The translations under genes were made by a program, and so were the position numbers. Of a stretch of DNA of 64,000 nt, positions 1 through 11,300 are shown piece after piece. Positions within the stretch are counted from its first letter, which is position 1, and the number at the start of each line of letters is the position of its first letter. The notes below the pieces were generated by a model. It was given only the letters and a program-made list of their open reading frames with translations, was not told the origin of the DNA and did no database searches. Source of the stretch: Onthophagus taurus (lineage: Eukaryota > Arthropoda > Insecta > Coleoptera > Scarabaeidae); contig NC_091970.1 in assembly GCF_036711975.1 (NCBI RefSeq), positions 5,773,501 to 5,837,500 of the forward strand. The letters are read 5' to 3'.

Positions 1-134
1 AATTAACATAATAATTAAAAAATTAATCTAGATGTAACGAAATTAAATAAAAAATTAAAAAATTAACTTACCTTTTTTTGTAGTCATCGCGATATAACTC
101 GATTACAAATTAATTTTTGTTATTAATTTTTTAG

Positions 135-420
135 GGTAGATGCTTGTGAGAGTAAAGTGGAGGTAATCACACCGTTTTGGGCATCGAATTCAGCGGGGAA
201 AGTACGTGCCATTGTCAACACTCAACATTTTGAGCAAGCGATTCACCAGGAAGTTTGCTCGAAAGCGAGGACTTCGCGGTGCCAAGGGGATTGCGGTTGC
301 GAACAAAAGTACAAATGGTATCGATTGTTGGCTTACGATCCCGACAACGATTGTCGCGGAATTTTTATGGATTGGTTCCTGTTTCCTTCGTGCTGTGTCT
401 GCCGGTGTAATCCAACCTGA
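135..420 (+). CDS. Spatzle-family cystine-knot ligand, last coding exon (partial gene)
   Basis: This is the terminal exon of a secreted Toll-ligand/neurotrophin-like protein. It follows a T-rich tract and an AG acceptor at 133-134, and base 135 completes a codon begun in an exon outside the window. About 95 residues are readable before the TGA at 418-420. Ten cysteines are spaced as in the Spatzle C-terminal knot, with motifs DACESK, QEVCSK, CQGDCGCEQKYKW, LLAYDPDND and PSCCVCRC. In the family this domain is released by protease cleavage of a pro-protein and binds Toll receptors as a disulfide-linked dimer. From memory the motif set looks closest to the Spz3/Spz4 branch, but no alignment was run, so no symbol is given. 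The signal peptide and pro-region lie to the left of the window. Confidence 0.88.
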
Positions 421-957
421 AAATAAAAATTAAATTAATAAATAAAATAAAAATTATTAAATATAAAAAAATAAAACGTTCTCATCATGATCATCTCGCG
501 TTTTCATTTTAAAAATATTGTTTAGTGCCAAACTGAGACTCTCAAAATGCAGTTACCAATAATAGTGCTATTTTTTTATTTTTTTAATAGTATTTTTTTA
601 TGTGTAAGTTTTTTTTAAATTTATAAATAAATGGACAAATATTTATAATATCAATTTTTTGTAATAAATGATTTAATTTTAATAAATGGTTTCGCGTATC
701 CAAACAATTTCATGCGTTACAACCAATCTGAATTTACTATCAAATCGATGAACCTTAGGCTTTGTCGTTCAGCATAATAATTTTTAAATAATGAATCAAA
801 AAATTGTGTCAAATGAAGTAATTATTTTTTTAACGAATGTTCAAATAGTCGACTATTCAAATATTCGACTTTTCGGCTAATAAATTATGAAAATTATTCG
901 AATTTCGATTATTCGACTATCCGAATTATTCGAATACGATTCCGAGCTCTAGTAGGT
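421..957. other. 3' flank of the Spatzle-type gene, AT-rich
   Basis: AATAAA-type signals follow the stop at about 421-470, so the 3' end of the plus-strand gene probably lies here. Around 840-940 the DNA is a string of degenerate ATTCGAAT-like words, which are short palindromes. No coding exon is seen. Confidence 0.5.
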
Positions 958-1300
958 AGCCCTAGTTAGCATAAAATATTACTATGTTGTATATTTTTAT
1001 TGAACTAAAACTAGCACTATCACCAGAAATAACACAAGACCTAGAACTAGAATCATTCGGCTTTAGCCGCACGTCTCTCAAGACGGCTAAACCCGAATGA
1101 TTCTAGTTCTAGGTCTTGTGTTAGTTCTAGTGGCAGTGGTAGGCAGCGCTAGTTAGCATAAGATATTACCATGTTGTATATTTTTATTGAACTAGAACTA
1201 ACGCAAGATTAGCCGTTTAGCAGTTCTAGTTTTATACTATCACTAGAACTAACACAAGACCTAGAATCATTCGGGTTTAGCCATACTGAGAGATGAATGT
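958..1300 (+). repeat. Two-copy tandem unit (about 184 bp) carrying the hairpin
   Basis: The text TAGTTAGCATAA, then ATTAC/TATGTTG, then TATTTTTATTGAACTA occurs at about 966 and again at about 1149. Both copies are followed by variants of the CTAGAACTAACACAAGACC arm. The second copy is truncated or rearranged. Confidence 0.6.
1031..1122. repeat. Perfect 30-bp inverted repeat forming a long hairpin
   Basis: The arm at 1031-1060 is the exact reverse complement of the arm at 1093-1122. After one mismatched pair the stem extends by eight more pairs (TTTAGCCG with CGGCTAAA), leaving a loop of about 14 nt. The hairpin sits inside a larger duplicated block: the segment starting near 966 (TAGTTAGCATAA) recurs near 1149, and a third partial arm is at about 1245-1280. 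It looks like a small foldback or MITE-type element. Confidence 0.75.
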
Positions 1301-1383
1301 TTCTAGGTGGTCGGCAACATCTCGAATTTCCTAATGTAATTTTTGCTTAAAACTGACCAATAGCAACCCTTCTTTTTGGCGCT

Positions 1384-1616
1384 TCAATTTAAAAACACTC
1401 CTCTGAATTAAAAAATAGAGTATAACAAGTTATAATTAATTACAAACTCTATAACTTTGATAATATTCATCACACAATAAATTTGGTTTCGTTTTCAGTT
1501 AGAAAGAGAATACCTTACCTTTTATATTTATATAATTTGATATCTTTGATTTGCTTCATTAAAATATGACCATCATTATTCCAACATTTTATTCCATGAG
1601 GATTATCTGGAACGAT
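1384..1616 (-). CDS. Putative last two exons of an unrecognised minus-strand gene
   Basis: A candidate exon at 1519-1616 starts after a good acceptor (ATGTTGCAG) and ends at a consensus donor (AAAAG|GTAAGG). It is open in only one frame, with residues VPDNPHGIKCWNNDGHIL followed by a Lys/Tyr-rich tail. Its two spare bases join in frame to a candidate terminal exon at 1384-1402 (acceptor TTAATTCAG) that ends in TGA after six codons. I do not recognise the peptide. The pair of matched splice sites and the phase fit are the only evidence. It could be a decoy or part of a mobile element. Confidence 0.3.
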
Positions 1617-2779
1617 CTGCAACATAAAAGGATAAAGGGAATAGATAACGGATTAAAAAATGTTTAGGATTGTTTATGTTTATTAAAAGAAATTAATAAT
1701 AATAATCACATCTTTTATTTTTCTCGTTAAAATAAAAAAGAGAACACTTAGGTTGGTAAGGTTAAACCTTACCGGATATAAGGACTTTAAATTAAATTAA
1801 TAATATAAAAAACACCGGGATTTTTGTGACTATTGTTTCTGATAGAAACGATTTCTTTTTCTTTTCTGCTCTCGCTCTCGGCCGTTATTACATCACTTTT
1901 TATTCGATTCGGATAGGAATCTCGACACATATATTTTATTTATTTATATTTATATATAATTAATATATAAAATCGCTAGAGGACAAAGATAGATCGGTAT
2001 CTACAGCGTTTTTTTTTCTCTTCAATATCGTCGATGTATTATCTACAAACTAGAAAACGTAATTTTTCGTAAATGAATTTTTTGTTGATAAAAAATTTTT
2101 TAAGGGTCGGCCCGAGGCGATCGCCGATGGAGAATTCTCTGTACACTTTTTATATTACAAATTATTTACAAAAAAAATAATAAAAATTAAGTACGAAACG
2201 CGATAAATGCATATACAATGTTATTTATTTATTTAATAAAGTTTAATAAGTCAGATCTCGATCGGGGAGTATCACAAACGTAGTTTTATTTTCTCTTTTT
2301 CATTCTTTTTAATTAATTTAACGATCGCCCACCGACCCGATCACGAAATAAATAATAAATACGACTTAAATCATTATAATTGTACTCTACGCCTGATTAC
2401 ACATAAGTTACGACAAAAAAATAAAAAGAAAAAACATTCAAATAAATAGTCCGAGGAGAAAAACGATAATCTAAAAAGGACGCACGAGAAGCCGTTTTTA
2501 TTTTAACTTTATATATTTACACAAACGCACTACGTCACTCACTGGGTACGAGTTTTTAATTATTTCTTTTTAATTGTTTAAAAAGAAATTTAAGGAAAAA
2601 CAACAACTGGTTGAAAAGGAACGACGAAAAATGTATGAGTTATAAAAAATTACCCGTTATTTGTACTTTTGTATCTTTTTTGCGTTTATGAAATATTACT
2701 TTATTTGAGTTTAATTTATTATGAAAAAAATACTAAAACGTCAACGAAATGCATATATACAGAGTGTTATTAAGTACTC

Positions 2780-4360
2780 AAATTCGTAATGAACAATCTT
2801 TTGATATATTTGAGATTTATGGCTTAATAAAATGTTGTCTGACAATGTTAATAAGATTTTTTTAATACTTGTATGAGATTATTAATGAAGCCTGTTGATT
2901 AATGTCACTATAACTGTCAGAAAAATCAAATCTGACACAATTTGAATGAATGAGAATTGAATTTTGAAAAATTTATGCCAGATATCTAACCATTGTGAGA
3001 GGTTCCTAAAGATTTTGACGATTTTTTAGACTTTTATCAGATTTTGTAAAATATATAAACCTTTATGTCACATTTCTAACAATGTTTTATGAAATGCTGG
3101 ATGTTTTTAAATATATTTATCAGATTCTCAAAGTTATAGATGATTAACATTGATGTAAATAAAATTTAACAGTTTTTTGACAATATTGAACGATTTTTGA
3201 TGATTTTATCAAATTTCTACTAATATTTATCCATTTTTTTATGATTCTAATTATATTTACCTAATTTTCCGTCGACCGTGTATTTATACGATTTATAAAT
3301 GTATACAAAATCATACATTGACACCTATTAATAAACGATTTTAATATAAAAATTATTTAACCTCACTTTTAATGTGTCAAAAGTCAAAATTTATTATTGT
3401 AGTCTTACCAAATAGATATAGTGGTCGGTTGGGTCGGTATTACAGATTTCATTCGAGAATATTTACTAAATTGACTACTATATTAGTTCGGTCGGACTTT
3501 CTTAAAGTTTGCCAGTGATAAAATTGGGCGATTTTTCAACGATGGATTTTCTCTATTTTGTTGAAAAGACTTAACTAACTCGTATATTAATATCTCGATA
3601 ATTAATCGCCTTCATTAACACACTTGTTGGTTAAATAACTATTAATACTTCTATCAAAATTTTGATAATTTCCAACAATTTCCAGCAAATTTATTAACAT
3701 TTCTGAAAACTTTGTAATGATATCTGACAATATTAATACGATTTTAAAAGATTGTAATATTTGCATCAGATTATTAACGCTATCTAATGATATCTGACAG
3801 ACCTCTGAGGTTATCTACAAAGTTTATCACATTTCTCATAATTTGAAACGATTCCTAAGAGATTTATGACAAAATAATATTAATCAATTCGTTTCATGTC
3901 ATTATCTTTTTTTTATTATTATAAGTAATAATTTTTGTAATCTTTGATTAGATTTTAAGAATTTATCAGATGTTTAGTAATTTTGAGCTATTTGTGGTGA
4001 TAATTACGAGATATTTAGCAATTTTTAAAGAATTAATAAATAATTATTTGATTTTTATGAGAGTTTGAACCATTTACAAGCATTTTCAGCCATTATCTGA
4101 TAGCTGATAACATTGAACAACTTCTAATCGTGTTTATTTCGAATATTTACGACTTTTAGTATATTCATTGTTATCAGATTCTTGATGTTTTTTAAAAATA
4201 TGGAATGATTTATCACGATATTTATCTGATTTTGAATCATTTTTGGATAATTATTACATTTCTGACCACTTTCTATGTTTATATAAGATTTTTATCATGT
4301 ATCTGATTGCTAAAGATTTCCTTCAAAATTTTTGACAATTTCTTTTATAACACCCTGTAT
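2780..4360. repeat. Degenerate satellite-like block, first of three copies
   Basis: About 1.6 kb is built from loosely repeated words such as TATCAGATTTCTGATAATTT, GACGATTT and AACGATTTCTATCA. No clear unit length is visible by eye. The same words fill 30150-31050 and 32205-32900, so this is a dispersed low-complexity family. Nothing coding is seen in it. Confidence 0.55.
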
Positions 4361-4456
4361 ATTATCATCTATCATTTTGACCTCATCATATAATTTAAAT
4401 AACTTATTAAAATACTCTTTTTGTTTACGAATTAATAAATAAAAATTATAACTTAC

Positions 4457-4549
4457 GTTGATTCCACGCAAATTTTTTTAAGCCTTCATTAAGTAAAATA
4501 ACATATTTGAGATCCAAAAAAAAAATTATGTCTCTTGAGTTTTCTAATA
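4457..4549 (-). other. Exon-like segment downstream of tay, function unknown
   Basis: The segment starts after a long T tract and ACAG and ends at AATCAAC|GTAAGT. Only one frame is open, reading LENSRDIIFFLDLKYVIL then NEGLKKFAWNQ. It does not join in frame to the candidate exons at 1384-1616 without another exon between them. It may be an exon of an otherwise unseen gene, or chance. Confidence 0.2.
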
Positions 4550-4711
4550 CTGTAAAAAAAAATAAATTTAAATTGTTTTTAAAAAAATATCTTTCCAATT
4601 CGAAAAAAAAAAAAAATAAATTATCCTCATACATTTCAAGTCTTTTTTCTATCTTCATCTTTCAACTCGTTGTTTAGATCCTTCCAAATCAATTCTCAAC
4701 CCTCGATCCTG

Positions 4712-5314
4712 CTATCGAGGCTCCTCCTTTTTGTGTAAATCAGTGGGAGGTGTCGCGCACAATTTATGTGCAAGAGGTGGGGGCGGCCCGGGGCCCCTCA
4801 AATGCATCAACGCGGGGTCTTTTGTCCGTAATTGCGCCGGATGCGGCGCATACCCACCGAACAGTTTCGCGCGTTCCTCTTCCGCTCGCATCGCGTCGAT
4901 CAGCGGATTGTATCTCAGGTGGTCGTATCGGTAAAACGCGTCCGCGGGAGGCGGCGGGGGCCAATGGGAAGTTGGCGGTTGGTACGGATGACCCAATGTT
5001 TGACTAAGCATACGTGCCCGATCCAACATTGGGGGTTGCATCGCGTGAGCTGGTGGACGCAGGTACGGATGGTAGCGGGGGTCGGTTACGCGGGCGAGTT
5101 CCTCTTCCTTCGAGCGAGGTTCCTCTTTAATTCGAACGACTTCCCCGTGATCCAAAAGACCATTTCTGTGTGGGGATCGATCGCGTAGAACTGGATTTAG
5201 GGCTTTTGACGATTCGAGGCGTTGCTGATGGAGAAGTCGTTCGCGTTCACGTTGTTCTCGTTCTAATCGTTCTTGTTCGCGGCGTTCTTTTTCACGACGT
5301 TCACGTTCTCGCTC
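4712..5314 (-). CDS. tay: tay exon 14 (last coding exon)
   Basis: 200 residues plus TAG (4712-4714). The acceptor is GTTAATTAG. It finishes the Arg/Glu helix, then [44 protein letters not shown] and an acidic/Pro tail. Introns 12-13 and 13-14 are only 65 and 63 nt. The 3' UTR end could not be placed; AATAAA words occur at several points below 4700. Confidence 0.92.
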   Translation of the reverse strand, partial: ERERERREKERREQERLEREQRERERLLHQQRLESSKALNPVLRDRSPHRNGLLDHGEVVRIKEEPRSKEEELARVTDPRYHPYLRPPAHAMQPPMLDRARMLSQTLGHPYQPPTSHWPPPPPADAFYRYDHLRYNPLIDAMRAEEERAKLFGGYAPHPAQLRTKDPALMHLRGPGPPPPLAHKLCATPPTDLHKKEEPR

Positions 5315-8300
5315 CTAATTAACACAAAAATAATTATTATAAGTATATAAAAATAAATTAATCGATTTATCGTATACCTGTTGTTCTAATCGTCTTTGTT
5401 TTTCTTCCCTCTCCCTCCTTTCGCGTTCCTCCCGTTCCCTTCGAAGTCTTTCCCGTTCCCTCTCCTGTCGTTCGCGTTCTTCTCGTTCCCGTTGTTCGAT
5501 GAGTGGATCAGGTTTCATTGCCCACGGAGCGGGAGGTGGTAATCCGGGTAAACTAGGTGGTAGGGCACTAACACTAGGAAATGTTGGCACTGTCCGTTGG
5601 AGACTCCGCCAGGGATCGTGTAATTGCAACCCCAAATCTCTTCCGCCGGCGAACGGCGATACTCCAAAAGGAGAAGCACCCGCTGGACTAAAACCAGTTG
5701 TACCATAACGGGTGAATGGAGATATTGTTGATCCTATAATCAAAATAATTTATTAATTTCAAGATAAATCTTATTAATAATTAAAGTTTGATACTTACTA
5801 CCTATATGTGAGGCAGGACTTGTAAATAAGGAACTGTGGTGTGGTGGTTGGTCGTAAGTTGGTGGTCGATGAGGCAGCGAGGGGGGAAACGATGATAGAT
5901 CATGTGGTCGTGTCGGATGTACACTGGGTGAAAACAGATGCGTCGGTGGTCGTAATAGATCTTTGGCTGGACCAGATTTGACTTCGCCGCTTTTCTGTTG
6001 GTGATGATAAATCTCCCACGCTATCCGCACGTGCATCGCGTTCCACTTGCCCGTTTTCTAAACCACAAAAACAAAAGAAATATATTAATCAAGCTAATAA
6101 CAATAAATCAAAACATTGATTGATGATGATGAGCTAGATATTGGGGCCATAAAGCAAAGCCAATAATATCCGAGATCAGTATCAGGAAGTGTGAACCACC
6201 CGAATATTATTACGTACCGTGGGTTTGGGTTTGCTGGGGTCGGGCACTATCGCCTGTGGACAAGAGAAAGCGTTAAAGCAACAACCGAGTTAGTTAAAAA
6301 AAAACGGAGCAAAAAATTAATTTGTATTATTTCAACACATCATGCGTTTTATCATAAAATTTTAATGAAAAATAAAGAATCATATTTATCGAAGGGTAAA
6401 TATTTGGACCACATTATACATTACTTGACTAAGCGACATTTTATCGTTTTTAGAGATATTCATGCTGTCTGGTAGGTAAAGAGGATATTATATATCGACT
6501 AGTTCACTTTTAAATGTCAAAAATAATTTGATTTTTAATTAAGAAATTAAAAATGCTTTAAAGTGAGCCCAAACATGACCTGAATATATTTTTTAATTAT
6601 CCAAAAGCAAAGAAAAAAATATGACGTTGACAACCGGAAGTACGAAATTTCCTTTTTGACGATTTTGGGTTCGATCTTCTTCTAGGAAATTAAAAATTCT
6701 TTAAAACGAGTCCAAACACGACAAGGTTATTTTAAAAAATGACTGAGATATAACCAAAAATAACTTAATTAAAAAAAAAATAATTGACGATCGGTGTTTC
6801 TTTAAAACATATCTTCCTTATTTTTAAAGATAACCCCATCGTGTTTGGGCTTAAATTAAACGATTTTTTATGAATATTATAAAGAGAAATGAATCTGGAA
6901 AAAATAAAATATAATAAATTTGACGTTGACAACCGGAAGTAACAAGTAATATTTTGTTTTTGAAGATTTTTGGTTAGATCTTCAAATAGGAAATGAAAAA
7001 TCCTGTAAAAGGAGTCCAAACACGACTAGATTACGTTTAAAAGTAACTGAGATATAACTAAAATAAAAAAAAAAAACAATCGAAGATCGATGTTTTTTAA
7101 AACACCATATCTCGTTGTTTTTAAAGATAAAATCATCGTGTTCGGGCTCATCTTAAAGGATTTTTAATGAATAACATAAAAAAGAACGAATCAAAGTAAA
7201 AAACGGAAGTCGTTAATTGGAACTTGTCAACCGGAAGTACTCATATCTTCGAAATTTTTCACATCACAACAATTAAAAAATCATATTTCTATTATTTTTG
7301 GAGATAATTTAAAAAAAATGTTCTAAAATAACATTTGAAAATAACCGAGATACCACCAAAATTAACATAAATTTTTTAATTTATGTTACAAAAACAATCG
7401 ACGATCGTTGTTTTTTGAAACGCCATATCTCCCTTGTTTTTAAAGATAACCCCATCGTGTTTGGTCTCATTTTAAAGGATTCTTAATAATTTAATTTTTA
7501 AATGTTAATACCAACCTTAATTTTTGATTTTTTTTATTATATTTTTGTTTTTGTGACAAATATTAAGACATTTTATAAAAATTAAGAATATGTCAAAATG
7601 ACGTTGACCTTACAAACCGGAAATTGCTTATACCTCGAGCAATATTGGAATTAAACGTATCATGTTTGGACTCATTTTAAAAGATTTTTCACGACGATTA
7701 CAAATATGTTAAAATTGACGTTGACATTCTCAACCGGAAATTAGTTATCATATAATAGAAGTTTTATAACTGAAGTTAATCTAGTGTTAGTCACTTTTCC
7801 GCACTTTCTTTTTATTTTTAACGTGTTTTTTGGGCCAGTTCACATTGATTAAAAAAATCGTCGATTTTTAAGCCACATGATGATTCTTGAAGTTTTCCCA
7901 AGTGTCTTAGTTATAAGTGACAAAGGGTCTATTAGTAGTTTAGTAATATTTTTTTCTACATTACCCAAACATTTCTAAGAATTTGATAATTATTAAAATG
8001 TGTGCAATCGCGTTCTAGATAGTTTTGGAGATTCCTATGCGATACTTGTAGATGTCGAAAAGTCTCCAAAAGCCATCTAAACATTTCCTTAATAATTAAA
8101 AAGTGTCTAAACACAAACAAAAATTAGGCACCCCAATTTCTTTTCTAAATTTTTAGGGCTGCACTCTCATAGTTTTCTTAGACTTATTAATTTTCGCATT
8201 TAGGTTGCAGTTAAGGTCTAAATTTATAATAAATAAGTTATCTTAATTTAAAAAATATTAAGATTGTTAAAAATAATAAATTAGTGGAAAAACATTCTTT

Positions 8301-11300
8301 AACATAAACATAACACTTTATTAGCTGCGAAGTTGTAAATGGTCGTGACAGATAAATAAATATCGTGCTGTGGGTGTCACGGATGAGATTAGCCTAAATA
8401 AAGACAGCTCTAACATCATCATAATGTGTTGGTTATTAATTATGTTAACAACAATAACACTACAATACTCGACTCTTACCACACCAGAATAATTATAATT
8501 TAATGTTTTTACCCTTCGATAAATAAGTACATATCAAAGATTTTTTTTTATAATTAACTCTTACTTTTGGTTGGAATGGTCCCAAATGATTAGGGGGCAC
8601 AAACGGTGTGGGCCCGGCCGTTAGGCCTGGGTGTAGAAGACTAGGAGTGTACCCCGGGTAATTGGACATAGCCATATTTTGACGGTAGAAAGGCGATTCC
8701 ACGGAGCCCAACTTTGGGATGTCCTTGAACTGCAACAAAAAAGAACAAATTGATACGTTAAAAAATGTAAAGTAGATTTAGATAGAATTAAAAGGGAACC
8801 AGATAAAAACGATCCCATGACGTTTTCAATTGGTACACAATAAAAGAAATCTAAAAGAAGATAACACTGAATAACCCTCGTCTTCTTTTTGTGCCCTTTT
8901 GTGTCCTATTGATTTATTTATATAAAAAAAAACCTGTTTTTTTTTATCCATTTTATGTCTTCCAATCTTGATTGCTACAATTCTTTATTTTTAGAATGAG
9001 AGGAATAAAAGAATAAAAAATAAAGTTTTCTATTTAAAAGTAAAATAAACATTCTACACTTTATTTAACTTATTTATCAGACTTTTCTTCTTCTTCTTTT
9101 ATCTTTTCCATCATTTCCTTTTGTTGTTTCGCTAATTCCTTATGAACCTTAACTTGATCCTCATGATATTTAATTTCTCTATTTAATTCTTCCTTTAACT
9201 TAGCTATTTGCTCCTTTTGCTTCTTATAAAAGTACTCCTCCTCCCTCGCAACTTGCAATTTACCAAAAGCACCACCCGCGTCTCGTATAGAACCACCACC
9301 CCCACCACCTTTCCCAGCTCCACCTCCAGGACTACCACCATGCCCTCCATCCTCTGAATCAGATCCCATATATCGAGATGTACAAGTTACGGGAATTCTT
9401 TTATGTTTTATAAGAAAAAAACAACGCATCTTATTTCGATGGGAAATTTTGATTTAAAAAGAAATATTTTTTTTGTTTATGAAATTTTTATGTCATGATG
9501 ATGTTGCAAAATGATAGATGTCAATCAAATGATTTAATGCAAACTTACCAAAGGAGAAGGAAACAACGTAGACGCTGGTGGTGGTGGTAAAAGACTCGTC
9601 GTATGTTGATGAACGTGCGTATGATGGTGTTGATGTTGGTGCATTTCCGTCCGAAGATACGGCGGTGGCGCCACATTCAAAGAACGATCCTGCGTCGCCA
9701 AAAACCTATTATCCAATTCCCTCCGAAGCATGTCGGCTTGGTTCGTTTGGAAGAGATTCTCGGCAGAAAACGGGTTCGGATTGGGAGCAGACGACGCGGG
9801 CGGTTGCGATGCCACCGTCGGTGCTAACGGCGACGCTCGCGCCACCGAAGACGATGGCGGAAGCGGTGCTGCGAACATCGGCGGTTGCGTGAACGATTGG
9901 TGTAGCGGCGGGGTTGGTCGAGGCGGAGGCGCGGGGCTCAATTGAGTGGCTTGAGCCGCCCCCGACCACACTTTATTTAAGCTTAGACTAGACGAAGACA
10001 CCGTGGTGGCTGCTGGCGTCGGTTGACCCGGTTGGGGTTGAGGAATACCACTTGATGTTCCTTGAGGGGTCGCTACACTGCTCCGACTCAAACTGCTTAC
10101 GTTGCTGCTGTTGAAAAACAGAAAAATTATTACTTAGAATCTAAACAAAAAATTAATTGTTGATGGCAATTAAACCATAAACCCAAAACTAAGCAAAACT
10201 ATTGTTAATAGGTATCTAGACGTTTCTAAGAATTTTAAAATTTATCAAAAACTGTTTAAACGCTTTCTGAGTACTTTTGCAGATCCCTAGGCGACACTTA
10301 TAGATGTCAAAATGTCTCTAGAAAGTTTATTAGTTCTTTTCTACATTTCCAAGGATTCCCATAATTAATAATTTTTAATAAAAATACGTCTCTAAGGCTT
10401 TTATAAAAATTAATCAAGTTAATAAACCCTACCGGTATCAACATCCTCAAGGTAATTTACCTTTTTACGCTGCATGATACTTATCTATTCACTACTCTTG
10501 ATTAATTAATTTATTATTGCCTCATGTTTTTGAGAAATGTTTTTTTTTATTATGTATGGAATAATAAAGAGTAATGTGATATGTAAACTAAGATGTTGAT
10601 TTCATTGAAAATAAGGGACCCTATAACAACTCAATAAATAAAAATATTAACACCTCAATGCAAACAAAATCGATGATTTTAGTAATTTAAGCATTTAAGT
10701 AAACAACGAAAAAATATAAATACTTAAATAAGTCCAAACTCCACATATTTAACTTTGATATTAATGGAGATACAATCACTTCCGGTTTAAAACGTAACGT
10801 CAATTTTGACATATTTGTCATCTTCATTAAAAAACCTTTAAAATGAGTCCAAAGATGACGCACTTATCTTAAAAAACAAAAAAGTTAGAATAAAAAACAT
10901 TAAACCCGAAGTTAGCAACAATGAAGATAGACAATAATTTAATTTTTAAATGTTAATACCAACCTTAATTTTTGATTTTTTTTTATTACATTTTTGTTTT
11001 TGTGACAAATATTAAGACATTTTATAAAAGTTAAGAATATGTCAAAATTGACGTTGACATTCTTAACCGGAAGTTAACCATAACTTCATTAATATTGAAG
11101 ATAAATATGTCGTGTTTGTACTCATTTCAAAGGATTTTTAATAAAGATTTCAAATATGTCAAAATTGAGGTTGTCATTTTAAACCTGAAGTTAGTTATCA
11201 TATAATAGAAGTTTTTTATTTTTAACGTGTTTTTTGATGCAATAATGATTTTTTTATATACTAACTAGTTTCGGTCACATAAACATCCTCAGGAGAATCG

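Noticed and set aside
206..433. 75-codon plus open frame overlapping the Spatzle-type exon
   Set aside because: Out-of-frame shadow; the cystine-knot frame is clear.
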